A stretch of DNA of 5,715 nucleotides from Chloroflexota bacterium (lineage in GTDB: Bacteria > Chloroflexota > Dehalococcoidia > SZUA-161), in assembly GCA_003229915.1 (NCBI GenBank), contig QIGA01000275.1:1-5715 (forward strand), read 5' to 3'. A model generated the notes under the pieces. It had not been told where the DNA came from, ran no database searches, and saw nothing but the letters and a program-made list of their open reading frames with translations. Shown piece after piece: positions 1 through 4,519 of the stretch (positions within the stretch are counted from its first letter, which is position 1; each line of letters opens with the position of its first letter). The position numbers and the translations under genes are program-made.

Positions 1-15
1 GGTTGGCAAAATGAA

Positions 16-35
16 GACAGAGGATGTTAGCAAAA
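16..35. repeat. Direct repeat copy 1 beside the tRNA remnant
   Basis: This copy matches 79-98 at 18 of 20 positions, and the core GATGTTAGCAAAA (23-35) is identical to 86-98. The copies are 63 bp apart and bracket the tRNA 3' remnant at 48-75. A shorter related string, TTGGCAAAAT, occurs at 3-12. The arrangement suggests local duplication or a recombination scar. No protein is encoded in bases 1-47. Confidence 0.6.
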
Positions 36-47
36 TATCAGCAATTG

Positions 48-75
48 TGGTGCCGAGGGCGGGATTTGAACCCGC
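48..75 (-). pseudogene. Orphan tRNA 3' end (T arm, 3' acceptor strand and CCA)
   Basis: Read on the minus strand, this holds a perfect T arm (stem GCGGG, loop TTCAAAT, stem CCCGC), the 3' acceptor strand CCTCGGC, discriminator A and an encoded CCA. Only 27 bases (76-102) separate it from the 3' end of selC, too few for the missing D arm, anticodon arm and 5' acceptor strand, and no matching GCCGAGG lies there. It is therefore a remnant and not a working tRNA gene. A GCCGAGG acceptor with A73 is common in bacterial tRNA-Leu, so a leucine tRNA is the best guess for the parent. Isolated tRNA 3' ends are typical of attachment sites left by elements that integrate into tRNA genes, but no integrase is visible here. 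Confidence 0.75.
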
Positions 76-78
76 ATG

Positions 79-98
79 GAAAGAAGATGTTAGCAAAA
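79..98. repeat. Direct repeat copy 2 between selC and the tRNA remnant
   Basis: This is the second copy of the repeat at 16-35, with two mismatches over 20 bases. It fills most of the 27-bp gap between the end of selC and the orphan T arm. The remnant plus one repeat copy thus form a 63-bp unit, which would be consistent with duplication or deletion of a longer tRNA-containing segment. Confidence 0.6.
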
Positions 99-102
99 CT
101 CT

Positions 103-199
103 TGGCGGGAGCGAATGGGAGTCGAACCCACCAAGGACACTCTTAATGCCCCACAACGGGGTTGAAGCCCGCGAGGCCCACCGGGACCTGGTCGCTCCC
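103..199 (-). tRNA. selC: tRNA-Sec (selenocysteine tRNA, anticodon TCA)
   Basis: This RNA is charged with serine, converted to selenocysteinyl-tRNA by SelA, and delivered to in-frame UGA codons by SelB. On the minus strand the 8-bp acceptor stem pairs GGGAGCGA (199-192) with TCGCTCCC (114-107). A long 6-bp D stem (AGGTCC with GGGCCT) closes a 4-base loop. The anticodon loop CTTCAAC carries TCA (165-163). The long variable arm can form about 6 bp around a TTAAGAG loop. The T stem is 5 bp with a TTCGACT loop. Discriminator G and an encoded CCA (105-103) follow. The 8+5 acceptor/T-stem geometry, extended D stem and length of 97 nt are the bacterial tRNA-Sec pattern. SelA, SelB, SelD and selenoproteins are not in the window, so a working Sec system is inferred. 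Confidence 0.95.
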
Positions 200-218
200 C
201 TGTAGCCTAGGCCGATTC

Positions 219-247
219 AGTATAAACCACCGTACATCTCAGCGCAA
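219..247 (-). promoter_or_regulatory. Putative sigma-70-type promoter of selC
   Basis: On the minus strand a -10 box TATACT (224-219, five of six matches to TATAAT) lies exactly 17 bp from a weak -35 box TTGCGC (247-242). Transcription would start near 212, giving a leader of about 13 nt before the mature tRNA 5' end at 199. The site sits between the stop codon of the small membrane protein and selC, so selC can be transcribed independently. The weak -35 keeps confidence moderate. Confidence 0.5.
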
Positions 248-280
248 ATCTCGAGTCCCACATGTGAACTCCGTCTATCT

Positions 281-598
281 TCAATCGTCGGACCAGCGGC
301 TTAGGGGCTCCTCTATCCTCTCCTCAAGGTCTCCAGTCTCATCGATAGGAGCTCCCAGCTCACCATTGATCTCCAGCTTGAGCAGCCATAGCTGAAAGCG
401 TACCATCAGGCTGGCCGTGCGTCGAAGGATCCGCAGTACGAAATCGGTCAGGAATACCATAACCCCGATCGACCCGGCGCCCACACCAAGCACAAAGCCA
501 GCAATGCCGAGTCCTTTATTGTCTTGGAAGTACACGACGACCCCCACGGCGGTAATGAGAACGCCGATAATGCACAGGACCAGAGAAAAGCCTCTCAT
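281..598 (-). CDS. Small membrane protein of unknown function, two predicted TM helices
   Basis: This encodes 105 residues with no family I recognise. Residues 4-23 and 30-51 are two hydrophobic, Gly/Val-rich helices joined by a short polar turn (FQDNKG), so the protein is likely a helical hairpin in the inner membrane. Residues 52-75 form a basic, amphipathic stretch (RILRR), and the tail from about residue 76 is acidic, suggesting a cytoplasmic C-terminal segment. The ATG start is supported by a strong ribosome-binding site, GAGGTGAGG, just upstream. An extended -10 element at 673-681 could drive it. It lies downstream of the ECF operon and upstream of selC, with substantial gaps on the operon side, so no functional link to the transporter is implied. 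Confidence 0.7.
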   Translation of the reverse strand: MRGFSLVLCIIGVLITAVGVVVYFQDNKGLGIAGFVLGVGAGSIGVMVFLTDFVLRILRRTASLMVRFQLWLLKLEINGELGAPIDETGDLEERIEEPLSRWSDD

Positions 599-672
599 TT
601 CCTCACCTCGCTTGCCTAACTACTCATCCAGGTTCGCAAGCGACACCGGTGCGGCGTTCGCCTGCGATAAGT

Positions 673-681
673 ATAATACCA
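673..681 (-). promoter_or_regulatory. Putative extended -10 promoter element for the small membrane protein gene
   Basis: On the minus strand this reads TGG followed by TATTAT, an extended -10 (TGN plus five of six matches to TATAAT). It sits about 75 bp upstream of the ATG at 598. No good -35 hexamer is visible at the usual spacing, which extended -10 promoters can tolerate. The overlapping TATACT just downstream (670-675) is an alternative -10. Confidence 0.4.
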
Positions 682-944
682 CAAAAAGTCCGCAATGCCA
701 CCATGGGGCACCTTCAATGAGAATAGCAAGCCTTGGAGGGGAAAATTCAACCGAAGCCTGGGAGTTTGAAGGCAGAGCTGAAAGGGCAGAGTGCCTGGTC
801 CTGCGGTAGGTTGGAGCAGATGCTCTAGGCTATCACGGTTTTACTGGGTTTTCGGACGCCCACACTAGGCCTGGCTCAGAGACCCTATGGAAGCTGGCAA
901 GGGACACTCATCGAAGCCGGAGTATACTAACGACTTCGCCTATG

Positions 945-987
945 ATAACCGACTCAGCGCCATAGCGGTTATGGCGCATTATGTCAA
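945..987 (-). promoter_or_regulatory. Promoter-like site overlapped by two mutually exclusive inverted repeats
   Basis: On the minus strand a perfect -35 box TTGACA (987-982) is followed after 17 bp by TATGGC (964-959), a poor -10. Two inverted repeats overlap it. The arms GCGCCATA (957-964) and TATGGCGC (970-977) are perfect with a 5-base loop. The arms ATAACCG (945-951) and CGGTTAT (966-972) are also perfect. They share bases, so only one hairpin can form at a time. This could be an operator, an attenuator-like switch or the 3' structure of the ECF transcript. No T tract follows on the minus strand, so a classical terminator is unlikely. Confidence 0.35.
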
Positions 988-1020
988 GCAACCTGCCCTC
1001 GTTGGCCACATAGAGAGGAA

Positions 1021-1782
1021 CTACAAAGGCTGCTGTTCACCGCCTGCAGCAGACAACGTGCTGGGCAATTGAGCACCCCCGGGCTCGCTCGATAGTCTCC
1101 AACTGAATCGCTTCCTGAACCTCTCCAGGATAGCGATAGTTTTCATACCGAAAAAGCCAAGGAAAACAGCGTTCCCTATCGCATGGAAAGTATCGAACCA
1201 TATGCTGGTGAGCTGATAGGTTAAGAATGTCCTGAAGGTCAGAGGGTAGATGAAGGATGTCCAGTACCAGGTGTTTATTATCCAGCCATACAGATATCCT
1301 CCGACTATGCCAAAAATAATCAAGCCTGCCCTTCCCGGGTTGAGTCGTCTGAAATACGCTGCCAAAACCCCCAACAATCCCCAGGCCAGCATCTGATACG
1401 GTGTCCACGGCCCCTGCCCAAGGAAGAAGTTGGAGACAAGCGCGGTCAGCGCTCCTACCATAAACCCGGCCACAGGTCCGAATACATACCCAGAGCAGAT
1501 CACGAGATAGGTGCTCGGTTGCACAGAGGGCAAGGCAGCGAAAGGAACCCTGAGGATAGCGGATATGGTTCCCAGCATTGCCACGAGCGCCACTTCCTTT
1601 GAACTTATGGCCGCTGCCTCGAACTCAAAGAAAAATGCTACGATAACCAGGATAACAAGTATTGTCGCTGCCAGCCCCCAGTTTACAGCACCATTCGATG
1701 AGCCCGAAGAAACCGCGGGAACTACAAAAGCAGCTACACCTATGACGAAAATAAGCGCCAGGAATAAGCGACTCTTCTTCAT
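1021..1782 (-). CDS. ECF transporter substrate-binding membrane subunit (S component), possibly for a corrinoid
   Basis: The S component binds the vitamin or metal substrate within the membrane and topples inward when docked on the EcfT/EcfA module. This 253-residue protein is strongly hydrophobic with about six or seven helices (roughly 5-22, 36-53, 63-80, 88-118, 128-146, 150-172, 195-215). The central region follows the S-component pattern: a loop with QPSTY (88-92), a Gly/Ala-rich helix (GPVAGFMVGALTALVSNF, 102-119), then GQGPWTPYQ (122-130) and a helix with AWGLLG (133-138). The C-terminal tail from about 218 is basic, then low-complexity, and probably cytoplasmic. It is the last gene of the operon, separated from ecfA by a REP-like insertion. 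No strong Shine-Dalgarno sequence precedes the ATG, consistent with ancestral translational coupling to ecfA. The substrate is inferred from the neighbouring DUF4430 lipoprotein; a CbrT-type cobalamin carrier is one possibility. Confidence 0.82.
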   Translation of the reverse strand: MKKSRLFLALIFVIGVAAFVVPAVSSGSSNGAVNWGLAATILVILVIVAFFFEFEAAAISSKEVALVAMLGTISAILRVPFAALPSVQPSTYLVICSGYVFGPVAGFMVGALTALVSNFFLGQGPWTPYQMLAWGLLGVLAAYFRRLNPGRAGLIIFGIVGGYLYGWIINTWYWTSFIYPLTFRTFLTYQLTSIWFDTFHAIGNAVFLGFFGMKTIAILERFRKRFSWRLSSEPGGAQLPSTLSAAGGEQQPL

Positions 1783-1793
1783 TTCAGGATATC
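1774..1793. repeat. Flanking direct repeat, copy at the ecfS start
   Basis: On the minus strand this reads GATATCCTGAAATGAAGAAG and contains the ecfS ATG (1782-1780). It matches 1925-1944 at 19 of 20 bases. Read in the ecfA frame it would spell the same end (Asp-Ile-Leu-Lys-stop), with the stop TGA overlapping the ATG of ecfS. This implies the two genes once overlapped as ATGA. Confidence 0.85.
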
Positions 1794-1830
1794 TTATCAG
1801 GTTGTTCCAAAAAGGTGTCTACATATCCCT

Positions 1831-1856
1831 CGTCGTGACAGGAGTCACGACGCTAC
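1831..1856 (-). repeat. REP-like unit 1 (GTAG plus 9-bp hairpin)
   Basis: On the minus strand: GTAG (1856-1853), stem arm CGTCGTGAC (1852-1844), loop TCCT (1843-1840), stem arm GTCACGACG (1839-1831). The stem is perfect. It is identical over 26 bp to the unit at 1898-1923. Confidence 0.85.
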
Positions 1857-1864
1857 CAACAACC

Positions 1865-1890
1865 GTAGCGTTGCCACTCCTGTGGCAACG
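1865..1890 (+). repeat. REP-like unit 2, inverted, with compensatory stem changes
   Basis: On the plus strand: GTAG (1865-1868), stem arm CGTTGCCAC (1869-1877), loop TCCT (1878-1881), stem arm GTGGCAACG (1882-1890). It has the same length, loop and tetranucleotide as the outer units but differs at three positions in each arm, all paired so that the 9-bp stem stays perfect. It is head-to-head with unit 1 (8-bp gap) and tail-to-tail with unit 3 (7-bp gap), a BIME-like layout. Confidence 0.85.
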
Positions 1891-1897
1891 GGTCCTG

Positions 1898-1923
1898 CGT
1901 CGTGACAGGAGTCACGACGCTAC
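1898..1923 (-). repeat. REP-like unit 3, identical to unit 1
   Basis: On the minus strand: GTAG (1923-1920), stem arm CGTCGTGAC (1919-1911), loop TCCT (1910-1907), stem arm GTCACGACG (1906-1898). It lies just beyond the ecfA stop codon, so it is the first hairpin in the transcript after ecfA and could protect the ecfA mRNA 3' side. Confidence 0.85.
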
Positions 1924-1924
1924 A

Positions 1925-1944
1925 CTTCTTCACTTCAGGATATC
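1925..1944. repeat. Flanking direct repeat, copy at the ecfA stop
   Basis: On the minus strand this reads GATATCCTGAAGTGAAGAAG and contains the ecfA stop TGA (1932-1930). It differs by one base from the copy at the ecfS start. It also preserves a GTG followed by AAG AAG, matching the beginning of ecfS. This relic start (1933) runs 26 codons through units 3 and 2 to a TAG at 1855-1853. Confidence 0.85.
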
Positions 1945-3606
1945 CACTGCCTCGTCAACAGTTATAATGTTATTGGGAACGCCGTACTTTTCAAAAGCCT
2001 GCACGAGACGGTTTATCTGCGGCGAGAAGAACAGCGCCCGCGAGAGAACATCCCGCCTGTTGCCATCCACCACAACCCTGCCCCCACTAAGCAATACCAC
2101 CCTATCGGCGTACTCCGCCACCGTCTCCACATCATGTGTGACCAGGACCACTGTATTCCCTTCTCCTCTATATCTATCCAGGAAGCGCATCAACTCGCTC
2201 TTGAGCCTATACTCCAGCCCTCTGGTTGGCTCATCGAGAATGAGCACCTCAGGACTGGCCACAAGAACAGATGCCATAGCAACCCTTTGCCTCTCGCCAC
2301 CGCTCAGCGAGCGAGGATATTGCCTCCTGTGCTCTTTCAGGCCGAACATCTCCAGCACCTCATCAACCCTCGCTGCCATCTCCGTGCCATCGAATCCAAG
2401 GTTCCTCAGAATGAAGGAAATCTCTTCCTCAACAGTATCCGCGAAGATGTGATCATTGGGGTTCTGGAAGACGAATCCAACCTTCCGGGCCAGCTCAGCG
2501 ATGGTAGCCTTCTGAGTATCGATCCCAGCAACCCTCACCTTTCCCTTCGTTGGCTTCAACAGGCCATTGATGTGCTTGACCAGAGTAGTCTTCCCAGATG
2601 CGTTTCTGCCCATAACAGCAACGAACTCCCCGCGACATATCCTCAGGCTCACATTCCTTAGAGCGGTAAGCCCCTCGGGATAGGCATACCACAGTTTATC
2701 TATTTCGATCACCGGTTCGCCGCTATTTGTGCTCTCGGTCTTAGGTAGTTCGCTTACCTTCGCCCCCCTGAAGACGTCCTTCAGTATCGCCCTCCCCTCC
2801 TTGACAGTTAGGGGTATGTCATCGACATCAAAACCGCTGTCCCTCAGCCGCCGAACCATCCTGACAAGAGGAGGGACTCCAGCGCCAACGCTAGTTATAT
2901 CGCCGTTAGCAAGAACCCCTCTGGGGGGCCCATCGGCAATTATCTCTCCCTCATCCATAACTATCATCCTGTCCACGAGATGGACCACCCTATCCAGCCG
3001 GTGCTCAACCAGTATCACCGTCATACCCAGATCATCGTTAAGGCGTTGCACAATGGAAAGCACCTCCTCGGCGCTCCTGGGGTCCAGCTCCGACGTGGGC
3101 TCATCCAATACCAGAATATCTGGATGCAGTGCCAGAACGGAGGCAATGACAACCTTCTGTTTCTCGCCGCCGGAGAGTTCATGCACCCCCCTATAACGAA
3201 TGCCCGAGAGCCCCAGCGCATCCAGAGATTCCTCCACCCTCTTGGCCATAATATCTCTGGCAAAGGCTAAGTTTTCCAGACCGAAGGCGACTTCTCGCTC
3301 CACATCCATGGATACAAGCTGGTTCTCCGGGTCCTGAAAAACCATGCCCACCCTGGTAGCCATCTCCTTGGTCGTGCTCTTCATCACATCGAGACCTTGG
3401 ACTTCCATCCCTCCCGCTATCTTTCCCCCGTAGAAATGCGGGATCAAGCCGTTGAGACACCGGCAGAGGCTGGATTTACCGCAGCCGGAAGGCCCAGTCA
3501 CCAGAACAAACTCGCCGTCTTCAATCTGAAGATTCACACCCTGAAGGGCTGGCTTGCTGGCGTCTCCATAGTAGAAGGTCAAGTCTCTTATCCTAATCAA
3601 GATCAA
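1930..3606 (-). CDS. Fused double ATPase of the ECF transporter (EcfA-EcfA')
   Basis: This subunit hydrolyses ATP to drive the ECF importer; two CbiO-type domains that are often separate proteins are joined here in 558 residues. Domain 1 (about 1-240): Walker A GPSGCGKS (38-45), Q-loop Gln91, signature LSGGE (144-148), Walker B ending Asp168-Glu169, D-loop SELD, switch His202. Domain 2 (about 298-540): Walker A GRNASGKT (333-340), Q-loop Gln381, signature LSGGE (434-438), Walker B Asp458-Glu459, switch His491. All catalytic residues are present in both halves. Domain 2 has Glu in the D-loop (RGLE) where Asp is usual. A linker of about 55 residues separates them. The TTG at 3606 overlaps the end of ecfT; a TTG at 3600, giving a family-typical MIRIRDLTF start, is equally plausible with the G-rich ribosome-binding site AGAGGGGGG. 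It ends at the REP-like insertion. Confidence 0.93.
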   Translation of the reverse strand: MILIRIRDLTFYYGDASKPALQGVNLQIEDGEFVLVTGPSGCGKSSLCRCLNGLIPHFYGGKIAGGMEVQGLDVMKSTTKEMATRVGMVFQDPENQLVSMDVEREVAFGLENLAFARDIMAKRVEESLDALGLSGIRYRGVHELSGGEKQKVVIASVLALHPDILVLDEPTSELDPRSAEEVLSIVQRLNDDLGMTVILVEHRLDRVVHLVDRMIVMDEGEIIADGPPRGVLANGDITSVGAGVPPLVRMVRRLRDSGFDVDDIPLTVKEGRAILKDVFRGAKVSELPKTESTNSGEPVIEIDKLWYAYPEGLTALRNVSLRICRGEFVAVMGRNASGKTTLVKHINGLLKPTKGKVRVAGIDTQKATIAELARKVGFVFQNPNDHIFADTVEEEISFILRNLGFDGTEMAARVDEVLEMFGLKEHRRQYPRSLSGGERQRVAMASVLVASPEVLILDEPTRGLEYRLKSELMRFLDRYRGEGNTVVLVTHDVETVAEYADRVVLLSGGRVVVDGNRRDVLSRALFFSPQINRLVQAFEKYGVPNNIITVDEAVDILK

Positions 3607-4519
3607 CCCCCCTCTTCAGGAAGGCCAGGAAAACTACGGATGACACCACGAGCGCCAGAATCGGCAGCATTGTCCATTCCGGGCCGCTGAGATCCATTCT
3701 CCCCAGCGTCGGGTAGTATTGATAGTCCCCGAAACCCAAAATCAACATCACAATGCCAAGAACAGAAGGAGCAAACCCCGCTATCACCGTCACGATATCC
3801 ATTCGGCTCATTTTTATGTCTTTGTAGAAAGTCCTTTTCGCACCGCTGCCAAAGGCTCTCGATTCCATCGCCTCCGCGATTTGAACCGTCCGGTCAAGGG
3901 AGTTGGAGAGCAAAGGTATTATGACCGACGCGCTTCTCTTGATCCTCTTAGGCAAACTGCATTTGTCGAGCTCCAAACCCCTTGAGCGCTGAACATCGGC
4001 AATCCGTTCCACATCGCTAATCAGAGTGGGAACAAATCTGGTGGAGAGTGCGGTTACCAGTACCGACTTATAGGGCAACCGCATCTTAATCATCGCAAGC
4101 ATCAAATCGTCGGGGTTAACGGTGAGAGTGAGTATGGCAAAGGCAGAGATTATCGCCAGCAATCGTATGGACATCGCCATGCCATAGATAATGGCCTCCA
4201 GGGTTATTGTAGGAGTGCCCATCACCGGGATGGTGAAGGGGGCTTCCGCCAGAACATGTGTGCCTTGATAGCTGACCAGAGTGTTTACTACCACTATCGT
4301 CAGAGATATGTAGATAGCGTACTTCATGAAAGATGTCCACTCTCTCCACACCTTTGCCGTTATCACCAGGAGCAGCGTTGAAAGGAACAACAGAAGGAGG
4401 AAAATCGGATTATTGAGTACAAGGGCAAGGACAAACACGCTGGCAACCCAGGCCAGCTTGCAGAATGGATTGAGTTTATGGATTACGGTTCGTTTTTCTC
4501 TATACCTGAAGCTTATCAC
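3593..4519 (-). CDS. ecfT: ECF transporter transmembrane coupling protein EcfT (CbiQ family)
   Basis: EcfT couples ATP hydrolysis by the EcfA domains to movement of the S component in the membrane. The 308-residue protein has the CbiQ/EcfT layout: an N-terminal KLNPFCKL segment (15-22), hydrophobic helices at about 23-56, 66-82 and 107-133, a long amphipathic coupling region at about 150-225, and C-terminal helices at about 242-263 and 283-301. The two short Arg motifs that contact the ATPases are visible as SRG (179-181, in DVQRSRGLEL) and SRAFG (220-224, in AMESRAFG). Translation starts at GTG 4519, with AAGGTG as ribosome-binding site, and the start overlaps the lipoprotein stop codon (GTGA). 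Its stop lies just inside the ATPase gene. The tight overlaps mean T and A are probably made in fixed ratio. Confidence 0.92.
   Translation of the reverse strand: MISFRYREKRTVIHKLNPFCKLAWVASVFVLALVLNNPIFLLLLFLSTLLLVITAKVWREWTSFMKYAIYISLTIVVVNTLVSYQGTHVLAEAPFTIPVMGTPTITLEAIIYGMAMSIRLLAIISAFAILTLTVNPDDLMLAMIKMRLPYKSVLVTALSTRFVPTLISDVERIADVQRSRGLELDKCSLPKRIKRSASVIIPLLSNSLDRTVQIAEAMESRAFGSGAKRTFYKDIKMSRMDIVTVIAGFAPSVLGIVMLILGFGDYQYYPTLGRMDLSGPEWTMLPILALVVSSVVFLAFLKRGVDLD

Larger units (their letters stand above)
599..1020. other. Gene-free intergenic stretch
   Basis: This 422-bp stretch separates the end of the ECF operon from the small membrane protein gene. Open frames here on the plus strand lack ribosome-binding sites and recognisable protein patterns. 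It holds a probable promoter for the downstream gene at 673-681 and a promoter-like site with nested inverted repeats at 945-987. I saw no clear intrinsic terminator with a U tract for the operon, and no B12-box-like riboswitch core. Confidence 0.6.
1794..1924. mobile_element. 131-bp insertion with three REP-like hairpins between ecfA and ecfS
   Basis: The segment lies between two nearly identical 20-bp direct repeats and carries no coding frame of note. Its first 37 bp (1794-1830) are non-palindromic; the rest is a cluster of three 26-bp REP-like units in alternating orientation. Size, palindromes, flanking duplication and lack of a transposase suggest a non-autonomous element mobilised in trans, as REP sequences are by REP-associated tyrosine transposases (RAYTs). 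RAYT/REP systems are known to favour a GTAG-type tetranucleotide 5' of the hairpin, as seen here. The 20-bp duplication could be a target-site duplication or result from recombination. In the transcript the hairpins would lie in the ecfA-ecfS spacer and could alter mRNA stability or translation. Confidence 0.6.

Noticed and set aside
11..205. Plus-strand open frame across the tRNA region
   Set aside because: It is a translation through the tRNA remnant and selC, giving the familiar GFEP string that tRNA T arms produce antisense; it is not a protein gene.
206..212. GCCTAGG on the minus strand upstream of selC as the lost 5' acceptor strand of the tRNA remnant
   Set aside because: It pairs with CCTCGGC at six of seven positions, but no D-arm sequence follows and it is part of a short palindrome, so chance is more likely.
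417..809. Plus-strand open frame of 130 codons
   Set aside because: It overlaps the small membrane protein gene in antisense, has no ribosome-binding site and shows low-complexity basic composition.
957..977. Intrinsic terminator of the ECF operon
   Set aside because: The hairpin is perfect, but the bases after it on the minus strand (TGAGTCGG) contain no U tract.
599..1020. Cobalamin riboswitch near the transporter
   Set aside because: This stretch is downstream of the operon, and I see no conserved B12-box core on either strand; a riboswitch, if any, would lie beyond base 5715.
1831..1923. Possible CRISPR array
   Set aside because: There are only three palindromic units in alternating orientation with 7-8 bp gaps; CRISPR repeats are same-strand with spacers of about 30 bp.
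1511..2452. A 313-codon open frame on the plus strand
   Set aside because: It is antisense to the C-terminal half of the ATPase gene and the start of the S-component gene and crosses the REP-like insertion. Its translation is Ser/Thr/Leu-rich without motifs, while the opposite strand encodes clear families.
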